The translations under genes were made by a program, and so were the position numbers. Positions 11,240 through 24,189 of a stretch of 64,000 nucleotides of DNA are shown here, piece by piece; within the stretch, counting starts at the first letter, position 1, and every line of letters begins with the position of its first letter. The DNA lies in NCBI GenBank assembly GCA_029817715.1, contig JARUPY010000474.1:6696001-6760000 (forward strand). Reading direction: 5' to 3'. The notes beneath the pieces were generated by a model that was not told where the DNA came from, did not search any database, and saw only the letters and a list, made by a program, of their open reading frames with translations. The DNA is from Melastoma dodecandrum. Its lineage: Eukaryota; Streptophyta; Magnoliopsida; Myrtales; Melastomataceae.

Positions 11240-14200
11240 ATAGCAAACACAAACATCCTTTCGCTGCGAAGCATTCTCGAGAAAGAGAATATCCTCGTCA
11301 ATTCCAACTACCTAGATTGGTATAGAAAAATGAAAATTGTCCTAAGGCACGAGAGAAAGATTTATGTGCTAGAGGATGAACCACTTAAAGAACCTGCACC
11401 TGATGCTTCTGAGGATGATCAGTCTTACTATAGTCAATACTTAGAGGATGCGCTGGGCATTATGTTGTCTTCTATGTCTCCCGAGTTACAGAGGCAGCAT
11501 GAGAACATGAGTGCTAGGAAGATTGATCAGCACTTACGTGAGCTCTTCCAAGAGAGTGAAAGAGTTGAGAGGTATGAGACCTCTCGGGCACTGTTTCGAA
11601 CAATGCTGGTAGAAGGAAACCCAGTTGGGCCACATGTACTCAAGATGATTGGATATATTGAGAGGCTCAAGAGTTTGGGTTCCAAGCTGGACTAGGACTT
11701 AGCAGTTGACCTGGTTTTGTCCTCACTCCCACCATCATTTTCTCAGTTTGTGTTGAACTTCAACATGAACAGCATGGAAAAGAGTTTGATTGATCTAATG
11801 ACAATGTTGAAAACTGCTGAGAAGGACATGAAGGTGAATCCTACACTTCGAGTAATGATGGTCAGAAAGATCAACAAGCGTCCTGGCATTGGGAAATTCA
11901 ATCCCAATGCTAAAGCAGTTAAGAGCGTTGGACCTCCAGCTCAAAAGAGGCTTAAGAAAGGGCAGCAGGTACCCCAGTCTAATGAGAAGGAGGCTATATG
12001 CTTTCATTGTGGCAAGAAAGGCCATTGGAAGAAGAATTGCTTCCAACTCATGAAGAAGAATGCCAGTGGAGCAGATGCTTCAGGTATCTTTGTGATTGAA
12101 TGCAATCTTTCTGTTTCTTCATTATGGGTCATAAACTCCGGAAGTAGTTCTCACATTTGTGCGAACTTGCAGGGTTTAAGTGACTACAGATGGCTGTCCA
12201 AGGGCAAGATAGACCTACGAGTGGCAAATGGAGCTGGAGATACTGCATTAGCTATAGGGACATATGTAATAAAGTTGCCAGTGGATTTGATTTAAATTTG
12301 GAGAACTGTTATTTCGTTCCTATTTTTTCCAAGAACATCATTTCAGTGTCGAGTTTAGACGCAAAGGGATTTGTATTTGAATTCAAGGACAAGTTATGTT
12401 CCTTTTATTTGAATGATATGTTTTATGGAAATTGTTCATTGAATAATGGTTTATACGTTCTGAATTTGGATGAGCCGATTTACTGTGTTGAAGGGAAGAA
12501 ACAGAAAACGAACATATCTCTGGCACTGTAGACTTGGTCATGTAAACGAGAAACGCATCGCAAGGTTACTGAGTAACAGGTATTTGTACTTTTTTGAGTT
12601 AGAGCCCATAGATACATGAGCGTATTTACAAGGAAAAATGACGAAGAAGCCTTTTACCAAGACAGGTGAAAGGGCCAAGGAAGTGCTAGAACTCATACAT
12701 AGTGATGTGTGTGGGCCATTACCAGTTCAGGCCAGAGGAGAGTATACCTACTTCGTGATTTTCACCGACGATTTAAGTAGATATGGATATGTCTACTTAA
12801 TGAGGCACAAGTCTGAAACTCTGAAAAATTTTAAAGAGTATAAGAACGAGGTAATGAATCAACGAGGCCAGAAGATAAAGCCCCTTGGAGTGATCGAGGT
12901 GGCGAGTATCTTAGCCAAGAGTTCATTAATTACCTAAAAGAGTGTGGGATCGTTTAACAACTCACACCTCCTAGAACACCGGAGTGGAATGATGTTTCGG
13001 AAAGGAGGAACCGCACGCTCATGGACATGGTTAGATCAATAATGAGTCATGCAAGTCTTCCGTTGGTATTTTGGGGTTATGCCTTAGAAACAACATCATA
13101 CATGTTTAACCGAGTTCCAACCAAGTCAGCAGATAAGACTCCTTATGAATTATGGTTTGGGATGAAACCAAACCTGTTTTATCTTAAGATATGGGGCTGT
13201 GATGCTTATGTGAAGAATGAAAATTCTGATAAGCTTGCGACAAGATCCACTAAGTGTATGTTTGTAGGTTATCCCAAGGAAACAAATGGATACTATTTTT
13301 ATCTCCCAAGCGAGCACAAAGTTATCATTGCTTGATATGCTACTTTCTTGGAAAGAGAATTCATTTTTAAAGAGAGTAGTAGGAGTAAAGTAAGTTTTGA
13401 AGAAATTTCGGACTCTACAAACAGGTTGGAATCTGAACATTTAGATAGAGAATCGGTACCACTAGTACAAGTGATTCCAACTTCTGAAAATGTTCAAGGA
13501 ACGCAAGATCAACGTAAGTCGACAAGAGTACACCGAGAGCCTGACAGATATGGCTAGTAACCCAACATGAGGAAGTACTACTCGTCGAGGATGATGAACC
13601 GTCGACTTATGAGGAAGCAATCGCTTCAAATGATTCCGAGAAATGGCTAGAACCCATGGAATCAGAGATAGGCTCCATGTATACCAACCAAGTTTGGGAG
13701 TTGGTTGATGCGCCAGTTGGGGTAAAACCCATAGGGTGCAAGTGGATCTTCAAGAAGAAGATTGAAATGGAAGGGAATATAAGTACCTATAAAGCAAGAC
13801 TTGTGGCCAAGGGTTTCACTCAACGTCAAGGAATTGACTATAATGAAACATTTTCTCCAGTTGCAATGCTTAAGTCCATTAGAATTCTGCTTGCGATAGC
13901 AGCTTACAAGGATTACGAGATCTGGTAGATGGATGTAAAAACCGCTTTTCTAAATGGAAAGTTACAGGATGAAGTATTTATGGTACAACCTCCCGATTTC
14001 ATTGCATCTAAGAATATAGATAAAGTATGTAAGCTCAATAGGTCCATTTATGAGCTAAAGCAAGCATATCGGAGTTAGAATCTGCGATTTGACGAAGCGG
14101 TCAAGAATTTGGTTATGTCAAGAATCCAGAGGAACCTTGCGTTTACAAGAAGGTTAGTGGGAGCAAGATTTCGTTCCTAGTGCTGTATGTTGATGATATA

Positions 14201-14662
14201 CTTCTGAGAGACAATGATATCCCTAGCCTGGAGTCTACCAAGAATTGGCAGGGAGAGTGTTTCTCAATGAAAGATCTTGGGGAGGCGACTTATGTCTTAG
14301 GTATTAGATTATACCGAGATAGACAAAATAAGTTGCTGGTTTTGAGTCAAAATATGTTTATTGACAAGATGCTGAATAGGTTCAGCATGCAAGATTCCAA
14401 GAGAGGATTCTTGCCAATGTCACATGGTGTACATCTTTCCAAGTTTATGTGTCCGAAGACACAGGAGGAGAGAGGAAGGATGGGCAAGATACCTTATGCA
14501 TCAGCTATAGGGTCCATTATGTATGCCATGATTTGCACTCGACCCGATGTCTCGTATGTTTTGAGCATGACAAGTAGATATCAATCAGATCTTGGAGAGG
14601 GTCATTGGACTGCAATAAAGACTATCCTCAAGTATCTTAGAATAAAGACTTCTAGTCCATAG
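11240..14662 (+). pseudogene. gag-pol remnant of copia family A copy 2
   Basis: The ancestral start is mutated to ATA at 11240. Gag (about 11260-11850) contains NYLDWYRKMK, SPELQRQHENMSAR and PVGPHVLKMIGYIE, with an in-frame TAG at about 11693. The knuckle [14 protein letters not shown] (about 12000-12040) is intact. The protease triad reads NSG instead of DSG (about 12136). Pre-integrase HCRLGH, integrase fragments (12640-13335) and RT fragments (13656-14250) follow, the last including LYVDDILL near 14184. Homology ends after TILKYLR at about 14640, directly before the polypurine tract. RNase H is therefore absent, probably removed by a deletion. Several frameshifts and stops make it non-coding. 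Confidence 0.92.
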
Positions 14663-14673
14663 TGCTTGGCAAT

Positions 14674-14689
14674 AGTGTAAGTGGGAGAC
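14674..14689 (+). other. Polypurine tract
   Basis: The purine-rich run AAGTGGGAGA abuts the TG of the 3' LTR at 14690, as expected for the plus-strand primer of a copia element. Confidence 0.8.
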
Positions 14690-16340
14690 TGTTAGAGTGT
14701 GCACTTATGTGCCAAGACACTTTATTGTATTTGTTTATAAATATTTAATAAAGGCGAGTATTTGTCATTGATTATTTTACTTTTCTGCATGTAAAATTAT
14801 TAATGATAAAGTCCCACAAATTAATGAGTATATTAATCCGAAATAGTTCGTGATCGGATAGATGCTTAGAGGGGACATGGACATCTAGATCATCGCTGAG
14901 TATAACTGAGGTCAAGATAGACCGATGGATTGTATATCTAAGTTATACTTAGGGGTATCCTGAGTTTAGGGTTACTGGATGCGGCCCGTTTAAGCGGATA
15001 GATTCTACATATTGAACATCATTGGTCAATCATCTTTATGGACGAGTGTAACTGAGCTTTTGACTTGAGACCTTCATTTATTATATGCGTTGAGTTTGGG
15101 CACTTTGACGTCGTTAAAAGCAGTCTTTAACCGGATTGTGAGTAATACGATTGTTGGGCGTGTGACAAAGCATAGAGAGAATAGTGTTGAGTCAATATAG
15201 GACTCATCGCTCTTTTGGATTAGAGAGTTGACATCTGGACCACTTGCTAGAGATATTAGTGACTCTAAAATCCATGGCCATGGGAGGAATGTTTTACAGT
15301 CAAGAGAGTCTATTATGTCTTGGTAATCAAGTAAAATAATTAATTTGGTGATGATGTATTTTGCGCCAAATTAATTGGGATGTCGGTTAGATGAAGAGAT
15401 TGAATTACACAGTAATCGGTTCATAGTGGTATATGATTTGTAATCATTATCCTAACACGTTGGGTAATTAAAAACTGTTGCTAGATGTATATAGATATAC
15501 ACTGCCTTCGTGTATAGGACCTAGAGGGTCGCACGCATAGCACGTTGACACGGACATTATATTTTGATTATTTTAGTGGATACTAAAATTAATCATTTTA
15601 TTTCACAATTAGAATTAATTGGATTATTAATTTATTATGAAATATCGGAAGCATATAAATAGACCAAGATCGAATATGGATTTATTCGGGTCATATTATA
15701 TTAAAATAAAGGATAATTTTATGTAATTAGATTAATGCATGTAGTTTACGTAATGGTTGAAACTATTTTGCATTAATACTTTATTCCTATGGAATAAGGG
15801 AATCAATTTAAAAATATCATTTAATGATTACATTCGTTATAGTTTTGGCATTAAGGATTAATTAGTAACGTAACAGATGGAAATTTAATTTTTTTTTGAT
15901 GCGTTAAGATATTGATGGCAAGAAAAAGCAATTAGACATGGGATTGTCTGATGGTCTGATTGTCTGAGCATCAAATGGGGAATGAAAAATAGTGAGGGGA
16001 TTGTCTGAAAACTGTAGAAAATATCCCGAAAAAAAAGAGCACGTAAGATTCAAGTTTTGCTTCTGTATTTTTCTTCGTCGTCGATCTAAGAGGCTAGCAC
16101 CTACCGGATCGTCAAGTGCTCGTGATCACGTGCGCGTGAATATCGCTAGAGGAGTCACACGTGGGGCTCTCGATCAATTGTTCCTTATTACAGTTTTTTA
16201 TTTCGTCGAAAATTACGAGGTACGGTTTCAGGTAAGAATTTTATTATATATTTTCTTATAATATAATATACGTACCATGATCTGATTATTTTGGGCATAA
16301 AAGTTAAAATTTTTATTTCCGCTGCGCCCTAAAACTAACA
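14690..16340 (+). repeat. 3' LTR of copia family A copy 2 (1651 bp)
   Basis: It runs from TGTTAGAGTGTGCACTTATG to AAAACTAACA and is homologous to the 5' LTR across its length with scattered substitutions and indels. Short ORFs in this interval are incidental. Confidence 0.9.
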
Positions 16341-17860
16341 TGCACTTCGACGTCGAGCGACGAACTAGAGACATCTCCTCCTTGTCCTCGGCCAAAGATC
16401 GAGACACCCCACAACAACTAGTGCCTCCTGCCCTCCAAACCGACCAGCCTCGGCGAGCTCTCGCTTACCCACATAGAGGAGATCACACCACCGACTGCCC
16501 AACCCATCTCCTCTCGAATACAGCCACAACCGGATCTAGACTAGCACCAAGGTCTTCCTCCAAAGCAGCCATAGCCCCCGCTTGATGGCCTCGACCACCC
16601 CAGCTTCGAGTTTACCCCAGGCATCTTGTTTCGCACCTAGATCTACGCCCCCCCTCTCGGACAACTCCGTCTGACAGCAAAAACCTCGGTCGTCCACACC
16701 TCTTTCTTCCTTTAGCTTCAACAGCCATGATGCGGCCTCCTCCAACCGGCGTCGCCCGCGCGCGCACCCCCGGGGGCCGACAATGCCCAAATCCGTCAGA
16801 TTCGAATCCCTCCCAAGAACCAGCCACCATACCCGAGCTTGGGGTGAACCCTCGTCTACCTCGCCTTGGCCAGATCTAGTGCAGAAGGCCACTTTCCTCC
16901 CCTTTCTCCCATGAACCGTCCTAGAAAACTGAGGAAGACAGACCTCCCTCCTAGCAGGCCTGACCGGAAGTAACCGCATCGGCGATAAGTTTCCCCGACG
17001 TCGATTCAAATCTACAACATCGGCTTCCCCTTTCCCATACGGGCGCAAATCCTGTCGGAAATTGCCTCCCTTCTAGATGTACGAGCCTCGTCGTTCATCT
17101 AAAGATTACTGGCTTCCCACCATCTCCAATTCGCTCCAATCCGTAGAGTGAGATTAAATGTTCAGTCACTCATGGGTGTTACATTTTATTGTGCATGATT
17201 ACTCGATCCGAAAACCTTCCCGAGGGTTGAATGCTTCACTTCCATAGGGATTCTACAACTAAGGAGGCATCTTCCGACATATTGGAGGATCGACATCAAC
17301 GGGCTACAAAATGCCTCATTTAATTTAACCATTTCAAACGGTAAGTCATGCCTAACTGTTTCAGTTCGGTTAAATTTACGTCGATTTAACTATTACTAAA
17401 AACTTTGCACATCTCTCTCCTTTCCTTTGCTTTGTATGTAAAACAACGAGGAAATCATTACCAAGGAACATCATTTTTCAGACATCACGGAGGATCGACA
17501 TCAACGGGCTACACAACGCCCCGTGAGTATCATTTTTACTCACTCAGTCAATTCCAATTATTTGACATGTCATAATTAGAATTTTATGACCACCACTATT
17601 TTTCCCACCGTTGTTAAAGCTTGTCTCGAAAGTGGCCCCAACTGACGAGCTCAGCCGATGTAAATCCTTCCCGGCGAGCCTCAGGTATATGAGGGAGATG
17701 CGGGCCACCCGATTTTCTTTATTTCCATACGTAACGGGTCGTGGGCCCAAGTGCATAGGTCCATGATTACCACCCTTCCCCGCTCTCTTTGATCTAAATT
17801 ATTGATTTGTGGTTGAGGTGCATGCTGTTAGGCTTTAGGACTTTATTGTCGCATGCTGCT
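16341..17860 (+). repeat. Right half of the older GC-rich repeat
   Basis: This continues the C-rich sequence interrupted at 8705, becoming AT-richer after about 17100. GGAGGATCGACATCAACGGG occurs twice, near 17284 and 17489, about 205 bp apart. No recognisable domain is seen in any frame, although a 170-codon minus-strand frame is open at 16536-17048 because of the base composition. It probably derives from a retroelement LTR or leader; the class is unknown. Confidence 0.4.
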
Positions 17861-17861
17861 T

Positions 17862-18563
17862 GTTAAACCAACACACATGAGCTCGGGCCCAAAAAGCTCG
17901 AATCGGGTCCAACGCCCGTAAAACATTGACATGAGTCCGGAGTCATTCTCAGATCGAGTCCAACAGCCATTTACCAAAAGCAAACTTTTGGAGCAAACGC
18001 CACATTTTCGCATGTTTAGATGTAAGAGTTAGTAATTAGGAATCCCTGAATCCTACTCTGGTTTTTCGACATAAACCAAGCTTTTAAAATTAAGTCGGTG
18101 ACTACTCCGTATAGTTTATCTAAGTTAAACAACATCACTGTTTTTACGGAGCCATTTTCGATGGGTGATGGCGACACAAGCCGCTCATTGAGTCTTCCCT
18201 AAAGTTCCCAAATGAGTTATTATGCAACCTTTCGCCCGTCGTCTTCAGGAAATTGAAGACGGTTGGCGAAACGTCCCGCAGGTCCATTCGGGAACCAATG
18301 GAGGATTCAACACACTTCCCTTCTGTAGCGTCCGACGTTCGAGTCGTGACGTCGACCGGTTGGGCCTTGAGGGAGGGAACCCGGATCCTCGGATTGTCTG
18401 AACCGCTACGCGCGTGCTGGGCCGGAAGGCGTGCGTACAAGGCTTCTGTAAATCACAGAAGCTAAGTCTTCCGTTGTGAGGGTTCTGTGAATTTGTCGAG
18501 AAAGTTTTATTAGAGTGAAAAGACTAATTCACCCCCCTCTTAGTCACCATCAAAGGGCCAACA
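17862..18563 (+). repeat. 5' LTR (3' portion certain) of the SIRE-like element
   Basis: The 3' end at 18563 is fixed by the adjacent primer-binding site and by the block ACTAATTCACCCCCCTCTTA. A terminus of this kind is shared with the LTR ending at 54839. The left boundary is uncertain because no second LTR is available for comparison. Confidence 0.5.
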
Positions 18564-18565
18564 AT

Positions 18566-18577
18566 TGGTATCAGAGC
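18566..18577 (+). other. Primer-binding site
   Basis: TGGTATCAGAGC exactly matches the copia initiator-Met tRNA primer site. The 440 bp that follow, up to gag at 19015, are untranslated leader with no other feature seen. Confidence 0.92.
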
Positions 18578-19014
18578 GAGTTCCATGAAAGCTTTACAGC
18601 TTGTTGAGATCCTATAGCAGTTCGTACCTTTTACGCCCTCGATTCCTACTATACAGTGCTTACGCTCTGTAGCTGTCACAAATTGGGTTCTTTCTACAGT
18701 AGCTCATAGCTCTGCTAGAATCCAAGAATTTGTATTAAAACATGATTAAACAAAAGCTTGATTGCTCAGTTATATCCTATAGAAGGCGTTACCTGCTATT
18801 CAAGTAAAATCGCTACTGCGTTGTTTTCTTCTGCTGAAACTTCAAGGTTTTTGTGGAATTAAACAATTTGGTATTCTTGTTCTATTTAATAGAGATTTGA
18901 TTACCAGACAATGTCATTTTCAATCCAACAGAAGCTTTTGAGTATTGAGATTCAGTTCAATACCGCTAAGATCTGTTGTTCTTCATAGAAGCCTAAACCT
19001 TCTGTAAGTTAAAA

Positions 19015-22000
19015 ATGGATGACAACTATTATGTACCGAAACCACATATTAAGAATCATCCCATGTTTGATGATAAGAACTTTTCCTATTGGAAAATTCA
19101 ATGAGTGCATTTGTAGATGCAATCGACGATGATGGTCCACCTTCTATACCTATCGATCTACAAACTCGTCCAGATGGTCATCCTACACGGGAGTACCTTA
19201 GGATCAAACGACTCACTAAGACGGCTAAGTACCTAATGTTTAGTGCTATGTCGGAAAGTGAATTCGTTAAAGTTTTCATTTATACTTCGGGCAAGGAAAT
19301 CTGGTATAAATTTGTCACCATGTATATTGGGTCAAATCAGATTAGAGAAACAAAGATGAATTTTTTAATTCATCAATATGAGAACTTTACCATGAAAGGC
19401 GAAGAATCTGTTGAATAAATGTTTCAGAGACTTACCCTCTTGGTTGATGCCTTAACTTATTCTGACAAACACTATACTAATTCCGAATTAGTAAGAAAGG
19501 TTCTACAAACTCTACCCAAATCTTGGGAAGCCAAGAAAACGGCTATTGAGGAAGCTAAGGATCTTTATACTCTTCAATTAGATCAGCTAATGAGCTCTTT
19601 AATGTCGTATGAAATGGAGAGAACCTCTCAATCTGATGTGAAAAGAGCCTCAGTAGCTTTCAAAGCATCAGAAGAACCAACAGAAGGTTCTGATAATGAG
19701 GCAGACGTTGATTTGGATGATGAACTCGCTATGATTGCTAAACGCCTTCTGCGGTTCGCCTCCAAAAGACGTTTCAATAAAAAAAATCAGAAACGTGAAA
19801 AGCAACCCGATACTAAGATGATCAGATACTATGAGTATAATAAGAAGGGACATATCAAATCTGAATGTCCTTTATTTAAGGAAAAGGAAAAACCTTCTGT
19901 ACAACTAAACCCAAGAAAGCCATGAAGATTCTGATGTTGAGGAAGAACAATCACTAATGTGTATAACTACTCACATAGAAACTCGAAACTCTATAGAAAG
20001 TCAGTTCTGTCTTCGAACAGATCTACAAAAAGTGAAAGGTATCAGGATAGTGGCTGCTCATTACACATGGTCGGAGATTCATCCAAATTTTTTAAGCTGA
20101 CTTTAGAGAACGGAGGTTCTATTAAATTCGGTGACAATAGCAAAGGCTCTGTCATCGGAACGGGAACTATTGGAAGTCCTAACTCTATGGTTATAGAAGA
20201 GGTTCAATTGGTTACAGAACTCAAATATTGCTGAGCATTAGCCAGCTTTGTGACAAAGACTACACTATAATCTTTGATCAAGATAAATGTTCTGGTATCC
20301 TAAATAATGAAGTTTGCTTCATTGTAAATCGGAAAAAGAACATCTACACATTAACGCATGAGAGCTTCTGTGCTACGAAAAGCAGTCTTCCGTCTGTCAA
20401 AGACGAAACTCATCTTTGGCATAGAAGGTTAGGACATTCCATCCTTCAATTGCTATCCAAGCTTGCTAGAAAAGAATTGGTAAAAGGCTTGCCTAATATC
20501 AAATTCGAGGAAGACAACTCCAGTGAAGCTTGTTCACTTGGTAAGTAAACTAAATCTTCATTCAAGGCTAAGAATGAGATTTATACTACTCAACCCTTGG
20601 AACTTCTACATATGGTTTGATCTTACGAGAGTTCAAAGTATTGGTGGTATAAGATATTGTCTAGTTGTAGTGGATGATTACTCTAGATACATCTGGGTCA
20701 AGTTTTTTATTCATAAAAGCGATGCATTTGATACTTTCATAAAGCTTGTAACCAATTACAAAATGAAAATGGATCTTCTGTAAAAGCAATACGAACAGAT
20801 CATGGTATAGAGTTTGAAACCATGAATTCGCTACCTTCTGTGATGAACAAGGTATCGATCACAACTTCTCTACTCCTTACACTCATCAATAGTCGCGGAA
20901 AGGAAAAATCGAACTCTTATAGATATGGCAAGAGCCATAATTTTGAGAGGAATGTTCCACAGAACCTTTGGGCAGAAGCTATGAATACAGCCTGATATAT
21001 CTCTAATAGGGTACTACTAAGACCCAAATTAGAGAAAACTCCCTATCAACTATACAGGGGGAGAATACCGAATATTTCCCACTTTCATACCTTTGGAAGT
21101 CCATGTTTTATATTGAGACCATCTAAGGACAATCTAGGAAAATTTGAAGCTAAATCAGATGAAGGTACCTTTTTAGGATACTCATTGTCTAGCAAAGCCT
21201 ATAGAGTCCTTAACAAAAGGACATCTACCATAGAAGAGTCTATTAATGTAAAAATTAATGACTCGCCAACAGAAGATAATACGAAGCATGTAATATCTCC
21301 TGAACCTACAGATAACTCTGTAGAACCCAAACCTTTTGAGGAAGGAAGATAAGGTAACGAACCTTCTGTTCATGACTCTCAAAGAGAACCTGAACAAACA
21401 GTTGATAATTCTCTTGAAGAATAATCAACAAAATGATATAAGAGCACCTGCTCTAAATAAAAAACGACATCCTATTGACCAAGTCATAGGAGACTTTAAT
21501 AGAAGTAGTCAGACGAGATGTTCTGTAAATGTCTACTATGAACATTCTGCATTTCTTTCACTGAAAGAACAAAATGGAATCGATGAAGCTCTTGATGATC
21601 CAGATTGGATTCTTGCAATGCAAGATGAGCTTAATCAATTCGAAAGGAACAAAGTGTGGACACTTGTCCCTAAACCTGATAACCGTACCATTATTGTAAA
21701 TAAAAGGGTATTCAGGAATAAACTCAATGAGTCAGGTGCTATTGTAAGAAACAAAGCACGACTTGTTGCTAAAGGGTACTCTCAAGAAATAGGTAATGAC
21801 TTTGATGAGACGTTTGCTCCTGTAGCACGTCTAGAAGCAATCAGGCTACTGTTAGCTTATGCTTGCTATATCAACTTCAAATTGTATCAAATGGACGCGA
21901 AAAGTGCGTTTCTTAATTTACAAATCAAAGAAGAGGTTTACATGAGTCAATCTCCTGGATTTGAAGATCTACAGCACAAGACTCTCCAATGCTCTATACG

Positions 22001-23072
22001 GTCTAAAACAGGCGCCTAGAGCATGGTATGAGAGACTCAGCTCCTTTTTCGTTGAAAAGGGCTATAGAAGAGGGAGAGTAGATACCACTATCTTCCTCAA
22101 ACACAGAGGTAATCATCTAGTAGTTGTTCAGATAAATGTCGATGACATTATCTTTAGATGGACGGATGATAAGCTCTGTGCAGAATTCTCTAAACTCATG
22201 ACAAGTGAGTTCGAGATGAGCATGATGGGAGAACTTACGTTCTTCCTCGGCTTACAAATTCAGCAAACTGCTGAAGATACTTTCTTACATCAAGTACACT
22301 AAGCAGCTCCTGAAAAAATTTGGCCTAGAGGGCTCTAAGCCTCTGTCTACTCCAATGGATACAAGTGCCAAGATAGAAAGGATGAAAACGGTAAAGAAGT
22401 AGATAACAAGCTCTACAGAAGCATGATTGGTTCTCTTCTGTATCTTACTACTTCTGGACCAGACATACTATTTAGTATATGTCTCTGTGCTAGATATCAA
22501 TTAGCACCTAAAGAGTCTCATATGACAACGGTTAAGAGAATCTTTAGATATTTACAAGGTTATGTAAATCTTGACATATGGTATTCTAATAGATCAAACT
22601 TCGATCTCATTGGTTACTCAGATGCTGACTTTGCAAGATGTAAGATTGACAGAAAAAGTACTAGTGGTGCTTGTCAGCTAATGAGAAACATGTTAATATC
22701 ATGGTTTTTCAAGAAGCAGACTTCTTCTGTTGATCTATCCACAGCAGAAGCCGAGTATACAGCAGCTGCAAGCTGCTGTGCTCCACTTCTATGGATGAAA
22801 CAACAACTTGAGGACTATGGTCTCTCATTTGCTACCCAATCATGTGTGATAATACCAGTGCGATTAACTTAACGTGCAACCCAGTTTATAATTCATGATC
22901 AAAACACATAAAACTCAGACACCATTTTCTGAGGGATAATGTGCAACAAGGTTTTGTAAGCATGGAATACCTAAATACAGACCATCAATTGGCTAATATT
23001 TTCACCAAACCCATTGATAAGGAGAAATTCTTCTTTTTTAGGAATGAATTGGGGATTTGTAATCCATTTTAA
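19015..23072 (+). pseudogene. gag-pol remnant of the SIRE-like element
   Basis: Gag starts at 19015 and shifts frame near 19088 after NFSYWKIQ. It continues with RKVLQTLPKSWEAKKTAIEE (about 19490-19550). The knuckle (about 19830-19870) has lost its first two cysteines to tyrosine but keeps GHIKSEC. Protease DSGCS lies near 20048. HRRLGH begins the integrase near 20420. RT reads [13 protein letters not shown] (about 21750-21790), and its YVDD box has mutated to NVDD (about 22138). RNase H contains the KSTSGACQ and STAEAEYTAAASCC motifs (about 22655-22780), and the tail ends with a stop at 23072. At least eight frame changes or stops prevent translation. Confidence 0.9.
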
Positions 23073-24189
23073 TCACACAAAAATTCCCAATCGTTCGCCT
23101 TATTTCCCTATGCTCCGGTCTTGCTCTTGGGTGCCATTGCCAAGATCAGAGGGAAGTAGGGTCAACATCCTCCTACTTCTACCCATTATGATTGTAACAT
23201 TCTCATGAGAAACAAAAAAAAAGAGAGAGAGAGAGAGATTTGTTGTTCTTTTCGTCCCAGTAAGTGTTTGAATGTTGTGTTTCTTGCTGCTTTCTTCGTG
23301 ACGAACTTGTCACGGTTTTAGCAGCAACTGTTCGAAAAGCTTGATGTTATGTGAAAAACATAAATCCACTACATAAGATGCTTACAGTTTAATATCGTTA
23401 TGTAAGTATATAATTTACGTCACGAGATCAGATTCTAATAAATGATTACGGGATAGAATACATTTTGAAAATTATTATGAATATAGAAAGAAGGCTTTAC
23501 AAACGATGTACGCATATTACTTAGTTCTTTGTATCCTTTGTGTATGCAAGCACTTCTCACCTTTGCACCCTCCCCCCAAAAACCTTCACCATTCGAGAGC
23601 TTTAGTTTGCGATAAAAACATGTTTTAGACTGATCTGCGTTCTACATACAATCTTGTATAAATTACGAAAGCGGGTATTTCATTGATCGGGGGTTCCGTG
23701 GAAGTCGTCACAAGTCTCTACTACGTGAAACGAAAAGGTCTTGTGTGTGCTCTCTTTGATTACCAAAGTTACATTTCTATGCAGCCTAAATAGATGTCGA
23801 TTGTCACCAATGTGTTAAGTTGCTCGTCGTCCTAAGGTCTGCTGCCATTTGTGGTGGCTGCACCAGACTACTTCCGTCTGCCCCAACTCCATCCACGACC
23901 ATCGGATCAAGGTCGTCTGGTTATATGTTTCAAAAGGTGAGGATGTGGTAACAGATGCTTGATCGAATAAAACCGAGAGGAGTGAGTCCTCAGGATGTGC
24001 TGTGCAAAATATCAGCCGCGACATTAACATTTTGATTTTCTTCATGAATTTAATTAGACGTAGGTAAGGATGTCTTTGAAACTCGACTGTGGAAATGAGA
24101 GTTCGAGACCTTGTTTTGCTGGTGATGGATTTAGCGAAGCGCTTCCTTGATGAACACGGCAAGTCGAACGTGTATTCCAATGTTCTCAA
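23073..24189. other. Intergenic, unassigned
   Basis: AT-rich sequence after the truncated copia element, with a short (GA)n run near 23222-23240. No recognisable protein, LTR or terminal repeat. The 124-codon minus-strand frame at 23815-24189 has no family resemblance I can name. Confidence 0.4.

Larger units (their letters stand above)
8706..16340 (+). mobile_element. Ty1/copia LTR retrotransposon, family A copy 2 (both LTRs, defective)
   Basis: This is a 7.6-kb element with two TGTTAG...TAACA LTRs, a primer-binding site, leader, gag, protease, integrase, RT and polypurine tract. The 5-bp flanks are CCCAC and TGCAC, matching at only three positions, so the target duplication has decayed or is not original. 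The LTRs differ by many substitutions and by a ~60-bp segment (about 14922-14985) present only in the 3' LTR, so the insertion is old. The coding region has multiple stops and shifts, and RNase H is missing. Confidence 0.93.
17861..23072 (+). mobile_element. SIRE-like Ty1/copia element, 3'-truncated and decayed
   Basis: The 5' LTR end, primer-binding site, leader, gag, protease, integrase, RT and RNase H occur in copia order on the plus strand. The LTR end CACCCCCCTCTTAG...CCAACA followed by ATTGGTATCAGAGC is the junction style typical of Sireviruses. The protein matches the second SIRE-like element (50.1-54.7 kb) segment by segment. No 3' LTR follows RNase H in the next kilobases, so the 3' end was lost. 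The LTR's left edge (perhaps TGTTAAACC near 17862) is a guess. Confidence 0.82.

Noticed and set aside
16536..17048. 170-codon minus-strand frame
   Set aside because: Lies in a G-rich-antisense repeat with no recognisable domain. It is explained by composition of the old repeat split by the copia element.
23073..23800. A 3' LTR for the SIRE-like element ending at 23072
   Set aside because: No TGTTAA-type start, no CACCCCCCTCTTAG block and no match to the 5' LTR end were found, so the element is 3'-truncated.
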